The translations under genes and the position numbers were made by a program. The notes below the pieces were generated by a model that saw nothing but the letters and a program-made list of their open reading frames with translations, was not told the origin of the DNA and did not search any database. Below, one piece after another: positions 44,157 to 54,301 of a stretch of DNA of 64,000 nucleotides. The DNA is from Pyxicephalus adspersus (Eukaryota; Chordata; Amphibia; Anura; Pyxicephalidae), in contig NC_092859.1 in assembly GCF_032062135.1 (NCBI RefSeq), positions 23,096,178 through 23,160,177 of the forward strand, given 5' to 3'. The number at the start of each line of letters is the position of its first letter. Position 1 is the first letter of the stretch.

Positions 44157-45237
44157 TTTCCAGCACACTCAGCAACAGTCCACACCCCAGCAGGCTGAGA
44201 TGAGCCATCACGGGGCAAGGTTAACCACTCTGTTACCCCTTGCCAAACTTACAATTACAGGTAGACTGCCACCATGTCTTTAGATGGAAGCGCGCACCGC
44301 TACCGTTGACAACCGAAGTTATGATTCTGCTTCTTTAATACTTTCTGTGTCACCCGCTGCCACTCCAGACAGGCAATCACAATGTTTATAGTAGCGTTTG
44401 GGGTTACCAAGTTACACTATTTCTACTTCACAGATTCAGCTTTCACTCTTTATAGTGTTTTATAAGTAAAAACATACAAAACACAATGCATAAACAAAAC
44501 AGAAACATAAAGACTAATCAAAGAACAATACCAGAAGAAGAAAAAAAAAAGGAAAACTCTGAAATAATTCTTAGTTAGAGTTGGTTTGCTTTGGTCCAGG
44601 ATGCTGTGTAAAGTCCAATGTGTCAGTACCGTTGTCCTTAGCAATGAGATGATGATGATATAATGAGAGCTGTCTCTGCTAGACTTACATGGCTTTTTCT
44701 ATGCCAACCACAGAGGTGGGACTAGTACAACAATCCAATTACAGTACGATGGGGGCTGTCTGAAGGGCCACATGGATTATTATGCTTGTAGACACTCCCA
44801 AAAGGCCCTTGTTCTAGCCATTTATTAATAATTTCATAAGGTTTTATGAAATGCCAACCCCCACCCATTAATCACCACAAAATATGGAGTTCACAAAGAC
44901 CAAACTAGGCATGCCTGGGACTTATGGTTCACCAGAACCGGCTAAATATGGTTTCCAGGCTTTCCAGAGGCCTGGGAAACTAGTTCTTGGTCTTAAAATG
45001 CTCACCACAACCATCCAACTACAAATCAAAAGTCAACTATTATTTTATACAGTATATGGTATATTAGAAATACGAGATAATTGGAGATTATTAATAATTG
45101 GGTTTCTGAATACATCTCAGAGTTCAATCAGGGGCCACTCTAATACCCTTATCTGTTTTTTATAATACCTGGAGACAAAAGACTCCAGCTTTTACAATGG
45201 GTATTGTAAACTAGAGGGTCTGGAAGGATGCTGGTTG
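44157..45237. other. No supported gene
   Basis: AT-rich sequence without domains. Nothing links it to the neighbouring repeats. A palindrome-like TTTCATAAGGTTTTATGAAA is at 44832-44851. Confidence 0.4.
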
Positions 45238-45590
45238 TTAAGCTACGTATACACACATCCAATAAATATAGTTGGAAACTAATAACGACCAATTGTCCAA
45301 TAATCGTTGACAAAAAAGACACTGATGAATGAGTAATATCGCTGAAAACGAACGGCCGCCCCAGTGGAATGGATTGGGCAATAATCTTTTGCTCTCTATT
45401 GCTCTCTAGTGTGTGTACGGTCGTTCAGTGATCATGGATGTTTCTGCAGTACATGTTCTCCTGTACTGTTACTTCCTGCATCATTCAAACTATGTTATCT
45501 AGCATGTGTACATTATTGGTTGATTTATATTTGAAAGTAATTGTAAATAATTGATGATCGGTTGTTAATCGTTCGTTTTCCAATGACAAT
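45238..45590. repeat. MITE family B copy
   Basis: Starts TTAAGCTACGTATACACACATCC. The interior has CGGTCGTTCAGTGATCATGGATG, TCTGCAGTACA and CACTTCCTGCA-like blocks shared with 35160-35260 and 45890-45965. The right end (TCGTTCGTTTTCCAATGACAATA) is truncated before the terminal repeat and meets the next composite copy. Confidence 0.65.
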
Positions 45591-45599
45591 ATGCTTTAA

Positions 45600-46125
45600 A
45601 AAAATAAAACATTTTACACCCTGGAATGTTCCACAATGACTGATTATTGCAGAAAGGACATCGCCTGACATTTTCTGCAATAATAGCCTGCCCAATCATG
45701 CAAACTAAAGCTGCATACACACTTCCAATAAATCTCACTGGTAACGAACGAACAGCCGATTGTCCGAGAATCGTTAACCAAAAAAGTACCCAACGACTGA
45801 CCAATGACACAGACAAACGAGGATTGTTGTTGGAAATGAACAACCGTCCTGTTGGATCTAATTGAGAGACGATTGTTCTCTATCTATTGTGTGTACGGTT
45901 GTTTAGTGATCGTGGATGTTTCTGCAGTACAATTCATCCTTTCCATGTCACTTCCTGCATCATTCAAACGATCGTATCCAGTGTGTGTACATTATTGGTG
46001 GATTATATATGAATGATCGTATCGTTACAGATTGTACAGAATTGTGCACAATACGATCATTCAAGTATAATCATTAATCGTTTGTAATAGTTTGTTTTCT
46101 AACGATAATTATTGGAAGTAATCAC
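45600..46125. repeat. Composite MITE family B block, copy 2
   Basis: Matches 34900-35430 throughout, including the CACCCTGGAATGTTCCACAA leader and the ATAATTATTGGAAGT right side, with scattered substitutions and small indels. The right end passes directly into sequence shared with 50896-51079. Confidence 0.7.
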
Positions 46126-46296
46126 ATATTACTTTTTAACTTTAATGACTGAATTTACACATTCACTCTGAGATTTAGGTATCAATGATTATAACTATTT
46201 ATCTACTGTATGTCAATTGCTACTATTTGCCTATATAATGAAAAAAATAATAAATGAATAGATTTTACCTAAAATTAGGAGTGTAATGAGGTGAGG

Positions 46297-46323
46297 ATAG
46301 ATAGATAGATAGATAGACCGATA

Positions 46324-46388
<65 letters not shown>

Positions 46389-46416
46389 CAGATAATAGAT
46401 ATATAGATAGATAGAC
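46297..46416. repeat. (GATA)n microsatellite
   Basis: About 25 GATA/TAGA units with two interruptions (AGACCGATAA near 46315 and AGACAGATAATAGATATA near 46385). It lies just beyond the stop codon of the PRY-SPRY frame. A shorter GATA run holds the same relative place at 51067-51080 and 52522-52533, where the hAT derivative has inserted. Confidence 0.95.
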
Positions 46417-46499
46417 TTCTGCAGTCCCCCATGCCCCCTGCCATAAAACTAATCAGATAGGTGGATTCCTCACATCTTATGTACACTGCCATACACCTC

Positions 46500-47225
46500 T
46501 CACTGTCCAGATAGCTTTACACAGCCACTAAATACAGCATGGAGGGGCTCTGTGAAGGTAGCTGTGAAGGTGTATAGAAGGTGGATCGGGTCACAGACAT
46601 CATAAAAGGAGATCTTCCCAGCCTCATAGTCCAGATATATCCTGACTCTTTTAGTGGATGTATAAGCAGGTAATGGGATCTCTTTACTGTTATGTACCAC
46701 AAAGCATTTTTTATTATGCATAGAAAACAATTTAAAGATATTACAGTACATTCCAATTCCCCAGGACTTGTTATTGTTTCCAATCAATGAATTCTCTCCT
46801 GTCCTGTCCATACTGGGGTAACACACCCCGACTCTCCATCTATGTGATCCCTGCAGATCCACATCCCAATAATGTCGCCCTGAGGAGAAACTCTGACTGC
46901 TCATTACCTGAGCATAATCCTGAAATCTCCCGGCCATTACTTTTTGAATCTGCTTATTATCTGACCAGGATGCAACTTTCCTGTCACCTGATATATTTAC
47001 ATTAATATGAGCTGTGTTTGGATCCAATAATATGTCTGCAGGTTCTGGTATATATTTCCCCCTCTCAACACATGTTCTCATATCAGATAATCCTGTGTGT
47101 AATGTGTGTGAGATCTTAAACACATCCAGATCCCCTCCACCATAGATAAGTTTATCATGTTCCTCTCTATTCTTATTATCCCCATCCTCAGTATGACATA
47201 AGTCACCCATGTTTAAATCTTGCAG
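46500..47225 (-). CDS. TRIM-family PRY-SPRY coding end (5' part lost in gap)
   Basis: Open on the minus strand from the gap edge to a stop at 46500. The frame runs through LQDLN before the first Met at 47210, so coding continues into the gap. An acidic linker (TEDGDNKNREEHD) is followed by PRY (DILLDPNTAHINVNISGDRK) and SPRY. SPRY landmarks are SGRHYWDVDL, HRWRVGVCYPSMDR, NKSWGIGM, RIYLDYEAGKISFY and the end TATFTEPLHAVFSG. About 190 residues of domain, no stop, all landmarks present. In TRIM ligases this domain chooses the target. The RING, B-box and coiled coil would fall in the 910-bp gap at 47226-48135, which is too short for all of them, or further right. The same linker and domain style is common in the multiplied frog TRIM genes. 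Likely functional but incomplete as assembled. Confidence 0.85.
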   Translation of the reverse strand: MQDLNMGDLCHTEDGDNKNREEHDKLIYGGGDLDVFKISHTLHTGLSDMRTCVERGKYIPEPADILLDPNTAHINVNISGDRKVASWSDNKQIQKVMAGRFQDYAQVMSSQSFSSGRHYWDVDLQGSHRWRVGVCYPSMDRTGENSLIGNNNKSWGIGMYCNIFKLFSMHNKKCFVVHNSKEIPLPAYTSTKRVRIYLDYEAGKISFYDVCDPIHLLYTFTATFTEPLHAVFSGCVKLSGQ

Positions 47226-48135
47226 NNNNNNNNNNNNNNNNNNNNNNNNNNNNNNNNNNNNNNNNNNNNNNNNNNNNNNNNNNNNNNNNNNNNNNNNNNN
47301 NNNNNNNNNNNNNNNNNNNNNNNNNNNNNNNNNNNNNNNNNNNNNNNNNNNNNNNNNNNNNNNNNNNNNNNNNNNNNNNNNNNNNNNNNNNNNNNNNNNN
47401 NNNNNNNNNNNNNNNNNNNNNNNNNNNNNNNNNNNNNNNNNNNNNNNNNNNNNNNNNNNNNNNNNNNNNNNNNNNNNNNNNNNNNNNNNNNNNNNNNNNN
47501 NNNNNNNNNNNNNNNNNNNNNNNNNNNNNNNNNNNNNNNNNNNNNNNNNNNNNNNNNNNNNNNNNNNNNNNNNNNNNNNNNNNNNNNNNNNNNNNNNNNN
47601 NNNNNNNNNNNNNNNNNNNNNNNNNNNNNNNNNNNNNNNNNNNNNNNNNNNNNNNNNNNNNNNNNNNNNNNNNNNNNNNNNNNNNNNNNNNNNNNNNNNN
47701 NNNNNNNNNNNNNNNNNNNNNNNNNNNNNNNNNNNNNNNNNNNNNNNNNNNNNNNNNNNNNNNNNNNNNNNNNNNNNNNNNNNNNNNNNNNNNNNNNNNN
47801 NNNNNNNNNNNNNNNNNNNNNNNNNNNNNNNNNNNNNNNNNNNNNNNNNNNNNNNNNNNNNNNNNNNNNNNNNNNNNNNNNNNNNNNNNNNNNNNNNNNN
47901 NNNNNNNNNNNNNNNNNNNNNNNNNNNNNNNNNNNNNNNNNNNNNNNNNNNNNNNNNNNNNNNNNNNNNNNNNNNNNNNNNNNNNNNNNNNNNNNNNNNN
48001 NNNNNNNNNNNNNNNNNNNNNNNNNNNNNNNNNNNNNNNNNNNNNNNNNNNNNNNNNNNNNNNNNNNNNNNNNNNNNNNNNNNNNNNNNNNNNNNNNNNN
48101 NNNNNNNNNNNNNNNNNNNNNNNNNNNNNNNNNNN
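47226..48135. other. Assembly gap (910 N)
   Basis: Undetermined bases directly 5' (in gene sense) of the PRY-SPRY frame, so TRIM coding sequence is probably missing here. The frame just right of it (48136-48261, minus) is hydrophobic (CGFIVLPMLVSLLSLLI) and not TRIM-like; whether it is coding is unknown. Confidence 1.
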
Positions 48136-48640
48136 CAATACTCTCATAAACAGGATGTCAGGGATTCTTATCAACAGCGACAGGAGGGAGACCAGCATGG
48201 GCAGCACTATAAAGCCACAAGTCAGGGATAAGTTCAGTGCATTTATTGGAAGTAAATTCATTTAAAAACACTGCAAATAATGAATAGTGCAACAATCCTT
48301 AAACATACAGTGACAGCAAACTATATGCAGATATATACATGCTAGGACAGGTGGTGACAATGAGCGCTGCCAACAGTCCTCAGAAGCAGCTGGGTGTGCT
48401 GGATGGAGAGTAGGAGGCTGAGCTGAGCATGGTAGTGAGCTGACAGCACTGGGGTAAACCTACTGCTCTAGAAATGTGGTATTTGGGCGAGCCAGCGAAA
48501 CTCGTTTTAAATGCCAATCTGAGAAAGAAGGATTCAGTGTTGTGAGCTCAGACATTGCAAGCTGACACATTCCCAGGGGTCAGGTCATTGATACCATGGG
48601 TTACAAAAAGTCAAAGGATGTTAGCTGTCATAATTTTCAA
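48136..48640. other. No supported gene
   Basis: Mixed sequence between the gap and duplication copy B. One hydrophobic frame on the minus strand next to the gap is too short and context-free to call. Confidence 0.4.
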
Positions 48641-49429
48641 AGTGCTGTCTGGTGACCTTTTTGCATGGGACAGTAATTATGTGTCAACGTTGAATATTGC
48701 AGTAAAAGTTACCTTTATGAATTATAATTCCTCCATATTACATATTGATTATATAGAAAGCACCATTATCATATGGGGCAAACCTTTATTGGACCTTGCA
48801 TGTAACATCTGAAATAAAAGTGCTGCTGTATTACCACCTGAGAGAAAAGGAATAATTTGTTCAAATGTTGATTACTTTTTGCAAGCAAGCAAGCAGTAAA
48901 CCTGCTAATGTGAACTAAGCCTTAAACAGCACACACTCTGCTATGGAAAGCATATAGGTAATGGTCTTTAGACCTGATAAAGGATAGTGCCAAGCACTGT
49001 GTTAAAAAGTGAAAGCTTGTCAGTTGTGCTGGCTGCAGATGGGGCAAAAGATACAAAGTAAAAATGTTCTAATGTCCTCCAGCAGAACTGACAGTTTCAG
49101 GGGCAGATTTCTGAATTGGCCACCCAAGCTATGGCCTAGAGCAGCATTGTCGAATGTCACCAGATGATCACTGGTAGGTGAGCTGATTCTCTTTCTTTCT
49201 TTTTTCTTTTCTTTCCTTTCTATTTTCCCTGCCTCTTTCTTTCACTTTCTCTCTCTTTGCCTCTGCAGTCTTTCTCTAACTTTTTACCATGGAGGACCCT
49301 TTAAATAACTTTCAGGTCACCAGGGAACCCCTTTATTCCCAGCTCACAGTGTATTAGCATGGTGGTCAGTGTGATAAATGCCTCTTACATTGCTGGCCAG
49401 TGGGAAGAACATTACTCTTACAGTAATTA

Positions 49430-49670
49430 TTATTACTCTTATTATTATTATTATTACTAATAATAATAATAACATTAAATAAACAGGATTTATAATTTAT
49501 ATAGTGCCAACATATTACACAGCTCTGTACATTAAATAGTTGGTTGCAAATGACAGACAGTGACACAGGAGGAGGGGAGGACCCTGCCCCGAAGAGCTTA
49601 CAATCTAGGAGGTGGGGGAATTAACACACAATAGGAGGGGAGATATGTAGTAATGAAGGTTTCAAAAGAC
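49430..49670. repeat. Interspersed repeat inserted in copy B
   Basis: An ATT-rich start leads to TTTATATAGTGCCAACATATTACACAGC, then GTACATTAAATAG, GACAGACAGTGACACAGGAGG and GACCCTGCCCCGAAGAGC with TTACAATCTA. The last phrases are typical of an old non-coding repeat found widely in tetrapods. A fragment with the same start (GGATTTATATAGGG, GTACATTAAATAGC) is at 52105-52160 inside the hAT derivative. It is absent from copy A. Confidence 0.55.
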
Positions 49671-50001
49671 AGAAGAAGAAGTCACAAACCCCTAACACCC
49701 TCTGGAGGGACCCTGGCTGAGAATCGTCTTTTGGTTCTGGATCTGGACGCTCTTTGACCCCATCTATGGAAATTTTGGTACCTTGCAGGTAATCATTAGT
49801 TTAAAAAAATAATATTAATAATAATGTTTTTCTCAGGTTTTTTTTTTATGTCCTTTAAGAGGGTAAGGGGTACTATTTACCTCTCTGCACATTCTACTCA
49901 AGGGTGAGGGAGCAGACATTTGGTGGGCTCCAGCTTCCAAAAAAGACCTCACCATGGACCACCACAATCGTTTTAGGGATGAATCCCTATAATCTATACA
50001 T

Positions 50002-50265
50002 NNNNNNNNNNNNNNNNNNNNNNNNNNNNNNNNNNNNNNNNNNNNNNNNNNNNNNNNNNNNNNNNNNNNNNNNNNNNNNNNNNNNNNNNNNNNNNNNNNN
50101 NNNNNNNNNNNNNNNNNNNNNNNNNNNNNNNNNNNNNNNNNNNNNNNNNNNNNNNNNNNNNNNNNNNNNNNNNNNNNNNNNNNNNNNNNNNNNNNNNNNN
50201 NNNNNNNNNNNNNNNNNNNNNNNNNNNNNNNNNNNNNNNNNNNNNNNNNNNNNNNNNNNNNNNNN
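50002..50265. other. Assembly gap (264 N)
   Basis: Undetermined bases. By alignment the missing part equals 32045-32362 of copy A, which carries C runs of 15 and 14. Confidence 1.
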
Positions 50266-50345
50266 AAAAGGATTATGTTGACCTGACTCTGAAACCAACC
50301 CTAATTAATATGGAAACCTTTGGGTGCTAATAATTAAATAAAGCA

Positions 50346-50895
50346 AAAAAAAAAATATTTTCCACCCGGGTTCCTAAATGACTCCCAACCAGCAATTTTG
50401 ATGACAATACATTATTGTGTTAAGGGGATTTTCAATAATAATAAAGTCCATAAACTTCCGTGAACCTGTGTTATAAATATGGATTTCGTGGTATCCTTAA
50501 GCTGAGAGTCCCTGGCTAGGGCTGATATTGTAAAACCAGTAAAACTTTTGTATTTCAGTATGCAAATCAGTGAGAACTGGAAAATTAGTGAGCAAATAAA
50601 TATCCTTGGGATAAAAATAGGATGAATGGTATTGGGAAGTAATTTTTTACTGAAGAACAAATGTTGGTTGAATTCTGGAGTATAAAATGTCTGCATGGAT
50701 CTTATGTTTGTGAGGCCAACTTTGCTTGAAAAGGGTGCAGATCACATTTATTAAGAGGGACTGATAAAGCCTGGCTACTGACCTCACTACATGCCTGTGC
50801 ACCCCACATGCTGCATACATCCATGCACACCCTCCACCCTGACTGCACTATCTGCCTGTACACCGTTACCCTGACTATACTGCCTGCGTCTACAT
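50346..50895. other. No supported gene
   Basis: AT-rich stretch between copies B and C of the TRIM-linked sequence. A loose repeat of TGACTGCACTATCTGCCTGT / TGACTATACTGCCTGCG lies at 50830-50890. Confidence 0.4.
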
Positions 50896-51079
50896 AGCAA
50901 TCACTTATAACTTTTTTACTTTAATGACTGAATTTACACATTCACTGAGATTTATGTAATAATAATTATAACGATTTATCCTCTGTATGTCTAATGCTAT
51001 TTGCCCATATAATAATAGAAATAATGAATGCATAATTTTCACCAAAATAAAAAGTGTAATGAAGCGGATAGATAGATAG
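50896..51079. repeat. Duplication copy C, 3' flank of a third TRIM locus
   Basis: Matches 46127-46305: ACTTTAATGACTGAATTTACACATTCACT, then TATGTC-AT(T)GCTA, TTGCC(C/T)ATATAAT and AGTGTAATGA. In both places a GATA run follows and then the end of a TRIM PRY-SPRY frame, except that here a hAT derivative (51080-52522) sits in the GATA run. Confidence 0.75.
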
Positions 51080-52522
51080 AAGGGATGAGCGAGTGAGATT
51101 TGTAAGTTCGATCTCGCAGCGAATCGGGAAGTTCTCACTTACTGAACATTTAAGCAACAACGGCCCTGTAATTCACCATGAGGTCGTGTTCTTGCCGAAC
51201 AAATGAGGGAAAATGCAGGGGGCTGGGACGGCGACTATTTCCAGCGGTAATGGCATGGCTGGGAGCAAATCATTTGCTCCCAGGATGCAGAGAAAGGCCC
51301 AACAGCCCAATCAGGAGAGATCTGAACACAGGCATATATACAGGGAAGGAGGGAGGGGTTAGTCACTCCATCTTGTGTTTTGTGTCAGAGAAAAAAGCAG
51401 GGAGAGAAGTGCATTGTGACAGGGACAGGTTAGGAGCTTTCTGTATATTTTGAAATATACAGATTGTGCAGTTTTGATACTACCTCTTGCTATCTAGCAA
51501 AAAAGGCAGAAACATTTCTGTCCTACTCTCCAAAAAAAAAAAGATATTTCATTCTGATAGCTATCTATCAAAAAAAAAAAGCCAGAAAAATTTCTTCTAT
51601 TTCAAAAAAATACAGATATTTTATTCTGATCCTACTTGTTATCTACCAAAAATGGCCCACCGCTTCCTCCTGCTGCTGCCGCCTGTCAGTACTCCATTTA
51701 CTAAAATTGTACACTTCTGTGTGGCATTGATGATGCACTACACCCAGCTCTAGATGCCAGTTACCAATGTGGTCCACACTCTGTCTCAGGGCCCACCACC
51801 TCCTTTTCCTGCTGCTGGTGCCGCCGCCTGTCAGTACTCCATTCACATAAATAGTAATACACACTTCTGAGTGGCATTGATGATGCACTATACCCAGCTT
51901 TCCATGACACTTACTAATGCGGCCTCCCTGGCAGTACCTGACCAGAGGCCACACATTGCTACTGCTTTCGCTGACCCATGGTCTGTCTCTGGTCCTCCAT
52001 CCTTGCCTAATGTCACTACGCTACCTGTCCACAACTTTATGGGTGTCATTCCTAACACATGTCATCTAGGTAATGATGCCAGCTAGCAATTATAATATTA
52101 TTAAAAAGGATTTATATAGGGTTGTAAATTCTAAAGGGGTGCGTACATTAAATAGCAACGCGTTGTCCTGCTTTTTTGACGGCAGAGACTGTTGCTAGTG
52201 GGTTGAGTTCACCCTTTCTCAATGTCTTAATGTTTATGCTGACTTCTGGATCTGTCAGTCATGCAAAAATCCTATTTGCCTGCTGTCACTTTACCTGCCA
52301 TTTTCTGGAAAACCACAAGGTCTTTTGGAACTTTTGTATTTTTTTGCTTGTTGCCACTGTTCTCCTACACGTACTTAGCAATGTTGGTAGTTCTAACATG
52401 TATAGGGGCTTAGTTATTAATGTTTAAAGTCGGCTGATTGACTTTAATGGAATTCGTAAATCGATTCGCTGAAATTTCGCGAGCCCACCGGAAGTTGGAG
52501 GAAATTTTTGCGAAACCGTCAC
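51080..52522 (+). mobile_element. hAT derivative, internally deleted (copy 3)
   Basis: The 5' end (AGGGATGAGCGAGTGAGATTTGTAAG) follows the first 350 bp of the long hAT copy at 57939 closely. A-rich and CAAAAAA strings come next, then two tandem units of the 3' array (51650-51900), a segment shared only with copy 2, and a GAGGAAATTTTTGCGAAACCGTC right side. All transposase sequence is deleted. The last 20 bp of the right terminus are missing where the element meets GATA repeats. It is a non-autonomous member. Confidence 0.8.
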
Positions 52523-52681
52523 AGATAGATAGACTTCTACCCAAAAGATAGACTACCCAAAATACAGCATGGAGGGGCTCTGTGAATGTAGCTGTGAAGG
52601 TGTAAAGATGGTGGATCAGGTCACAGAGATCATAAAAAGAAATCTGCCTAGCCTCATAATCCAGACATATCCTGACTCATT
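52523..52681 (-). pseudogene. TRIM PRY-SPRY remnant cut by a Harbinger insertion
   Basis: 52556-52678 matches 46529-46640, the 3' coding end of the PRY-SPRY frame (CAGCATGGAGGGGCTCTGTGAA on the plus strand, then GGTGTAAAGATGGTGGATC). At CCTGACTC the match stops and the Harbinger terminus begins with ATTGCCCC. The intact copy goes on TTTTAGTGGATG. The rest of the domain is not found on the far side of the Harbinger element, so the locus was also truncated. Confidence 0.8.
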
Positions 52682-52861
52682 GCCCCTGATTCATCAATGA
52701 AATCCGCGCTCGCTGGATGCGCGTAAATTCGCGCTTCCAGCGAGCCGGTTTCCCACGGGCCGGAGTCGAGTGCGCTCGTACACTCGCCCCCTCACTGCCA
52801 GCCGATTCCTGCCTTGATAATAATAATGAGCAATGGGGGTCGCGAATCTGCCAATTAAGGC

Positions 52862-53137
52862 GATTAGATTTCAGCTGCGCGATTAAGGAGGATCTCTAGC
52901 CGTCACTGGTGACATCATAGCAATTAATTAGCGCACACCTGCTCTCTGTTCTGTGCGCATATACAGTCCTTTACAGGTCAATTAGAATCGTTAATGCTTC
53001 ATTAGATTTCAGCTGCGTGATTAAGGAGGATCTCAAGCCATCACTGGTGAGATCATTAGCAATTAATTAGCGCACACCTGCTCTGTTCTGTGCGCATATA
53101 CAGTCCTTTACAGGTCAATTTTTATCTTTAATGCTTC
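52862..53137. repeat. Tandem duplication of about 138 bp inside the Harbinger left arm
   Basis: ATTAGATTTCAGCTGCG starts at 52863 and again at 53001. Each is followed by GATTAAGGAGGATCTC, TCACTGGTGA, AGCAATTAATTAGCGCACACC, CTGTGCGCATATACAGTCC and TTTACAGGTCAATT. The copies differ at about ten positions and by a CT indel. The same starting block occurs in the MITEs at 23762 (reverse) and 63900. Confidence 0.85.
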
Positions 53138-53785
53138 GAAGATCTTCTTTTGTGTAAGTGCAATCACAAAATAATTAATTTATTGTTTCATTTGTTGCGC
53201 TGTTTTTATACTTTTTGGTTTGCTTTGCAACACTACAAACTAATTGAGATCAAGCTGTATATATACAACTTAGCACTTTATAATATGTCATCTCACAATA
53301 GTATGAATTGTAAAAAATTCTCACCAAGCATTTGTGATCTAATTAAAATGTCATTGTAGTTTGTCTTGATAGAAATCAAATATTTCAAAAAAGGATTATC
53401 GTCATCATTATTCCTCTTTTGCTGCAATGTTTTTGCAAACACACTTCCACTTTCTGTCCAAACTGGTTGTCAATTAGTTGTCTAGCTGAGTTGCATACTC
53501 ATTCTAACACACCTGATGGTAATGGAAGGAGGTCCAGGTCCAGGTTGCCAAGCACAACATCAAACCACATTCATTGCCAAGCCCACGAGCAGGGTCAAGC
53601 ACTCTTACATACCAGATAGTATGCTTTATATATGTGTTTACATGATTCTAATCGTATTAGTCATTTTGTCTAGAAAAATGTCAAGGACAATTTAACTTAG
53701 TGCCAAACATATTTTATTGCTGTGCTCAAACCAAAGACCAGAATGTCAAAAGGTGTTTATGCCTGTCCCGCAAGGTCATCCATGA

Positions 53786-54091
53786 CCTGTACATCTTGCC
53801 GGAAGGGAAAATTGCAGCAAAAACAAAGAGAAGCTAGGCTATGCCAAGAATGATGAGGCTCCTGGACTCTCTATATATTTTAGGAAGGGTGTCCTTTCAA
53901 ACCACGCCGACCTAAATTTGGGCACTGAGCCAGTATACAGTTTCCTGGGTGTTTACGAAGGTTTCAATGCTATTTTAGACCTTGGCCCACTATATAGTCA
54001 CTTCCTCACATCAGCTTGGGAGTGGAGGAACATAAAGGTGGATTTCTTCAGCCGGAAGCAATATCATCCACGAATGTCCGGTAGTCTGTGA
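53786..54091 (+). other. Unassigned open frame of 101 codons in the Harbinger element
   Basis: The frame is open between TGA at 53783 and TGA at 54089, without an early ATG. It reads KNDEAPGLSIYFRKGV, then DLNLGTEPVYSFLGVYEGF and DLGPLYSHFL. The composition is protein-like, and no family was recognised. It could be an exon of an accessory protein, because a pyrimidine-rich TTGCAG lies near 53811-53816. It could also be chance. Confidence 0.25.
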
Positions 54092-54301
54092 TGTGACATT
54101 CGAAAGGCAGCACAGCAGAGGGACGTTATCGCCCTGTAAAGAAATAGATTACATTATTAGGATGTGTTAATCATGCTTTACTTCTAACTACATGCCGCTA
54201 GATTGTATTTTTCATTCTTTTCTGGCTGCATAAGCAATGCTTGCCCAAATCTGCACTAAATTGCACTCCGCCCAAGTTTGGCAATGTGTTTTTGTAAAGT
54301 G

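Larger units (their letters stand above)
48641..50345. repeat. Duplication copy B
   Basis: Colinear partner of 30845-32420. It lies upstream (in gene sense) of the PRY-SPRY frame, as copy A lies upstream of the RING exon, which supports duplication of a whole TRIM locus. It differs by an inserted repeat at about 49430-49670 and by an N gap that coincides with the part of copy A holding two C runs. Confidence 0.8.

Noticed and set aside
47203..48261. Open frames of 300 or more codons across the N gap, on both strands
   Set aside because: Almost all codons are N. Only the few real codons at the edges carry information. The other frames over gaps at 43971-44156 and 50002-50265 are artefacts for the same reason.
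48136..48261. Hydrophobic minus-strand segment next to the gap (possible membrane helix)
   Set aside because: It has only 42 real codons, no splice signals were identified, and there is no link to the TRIM frame beyond the gap. It is too little to call a gene.
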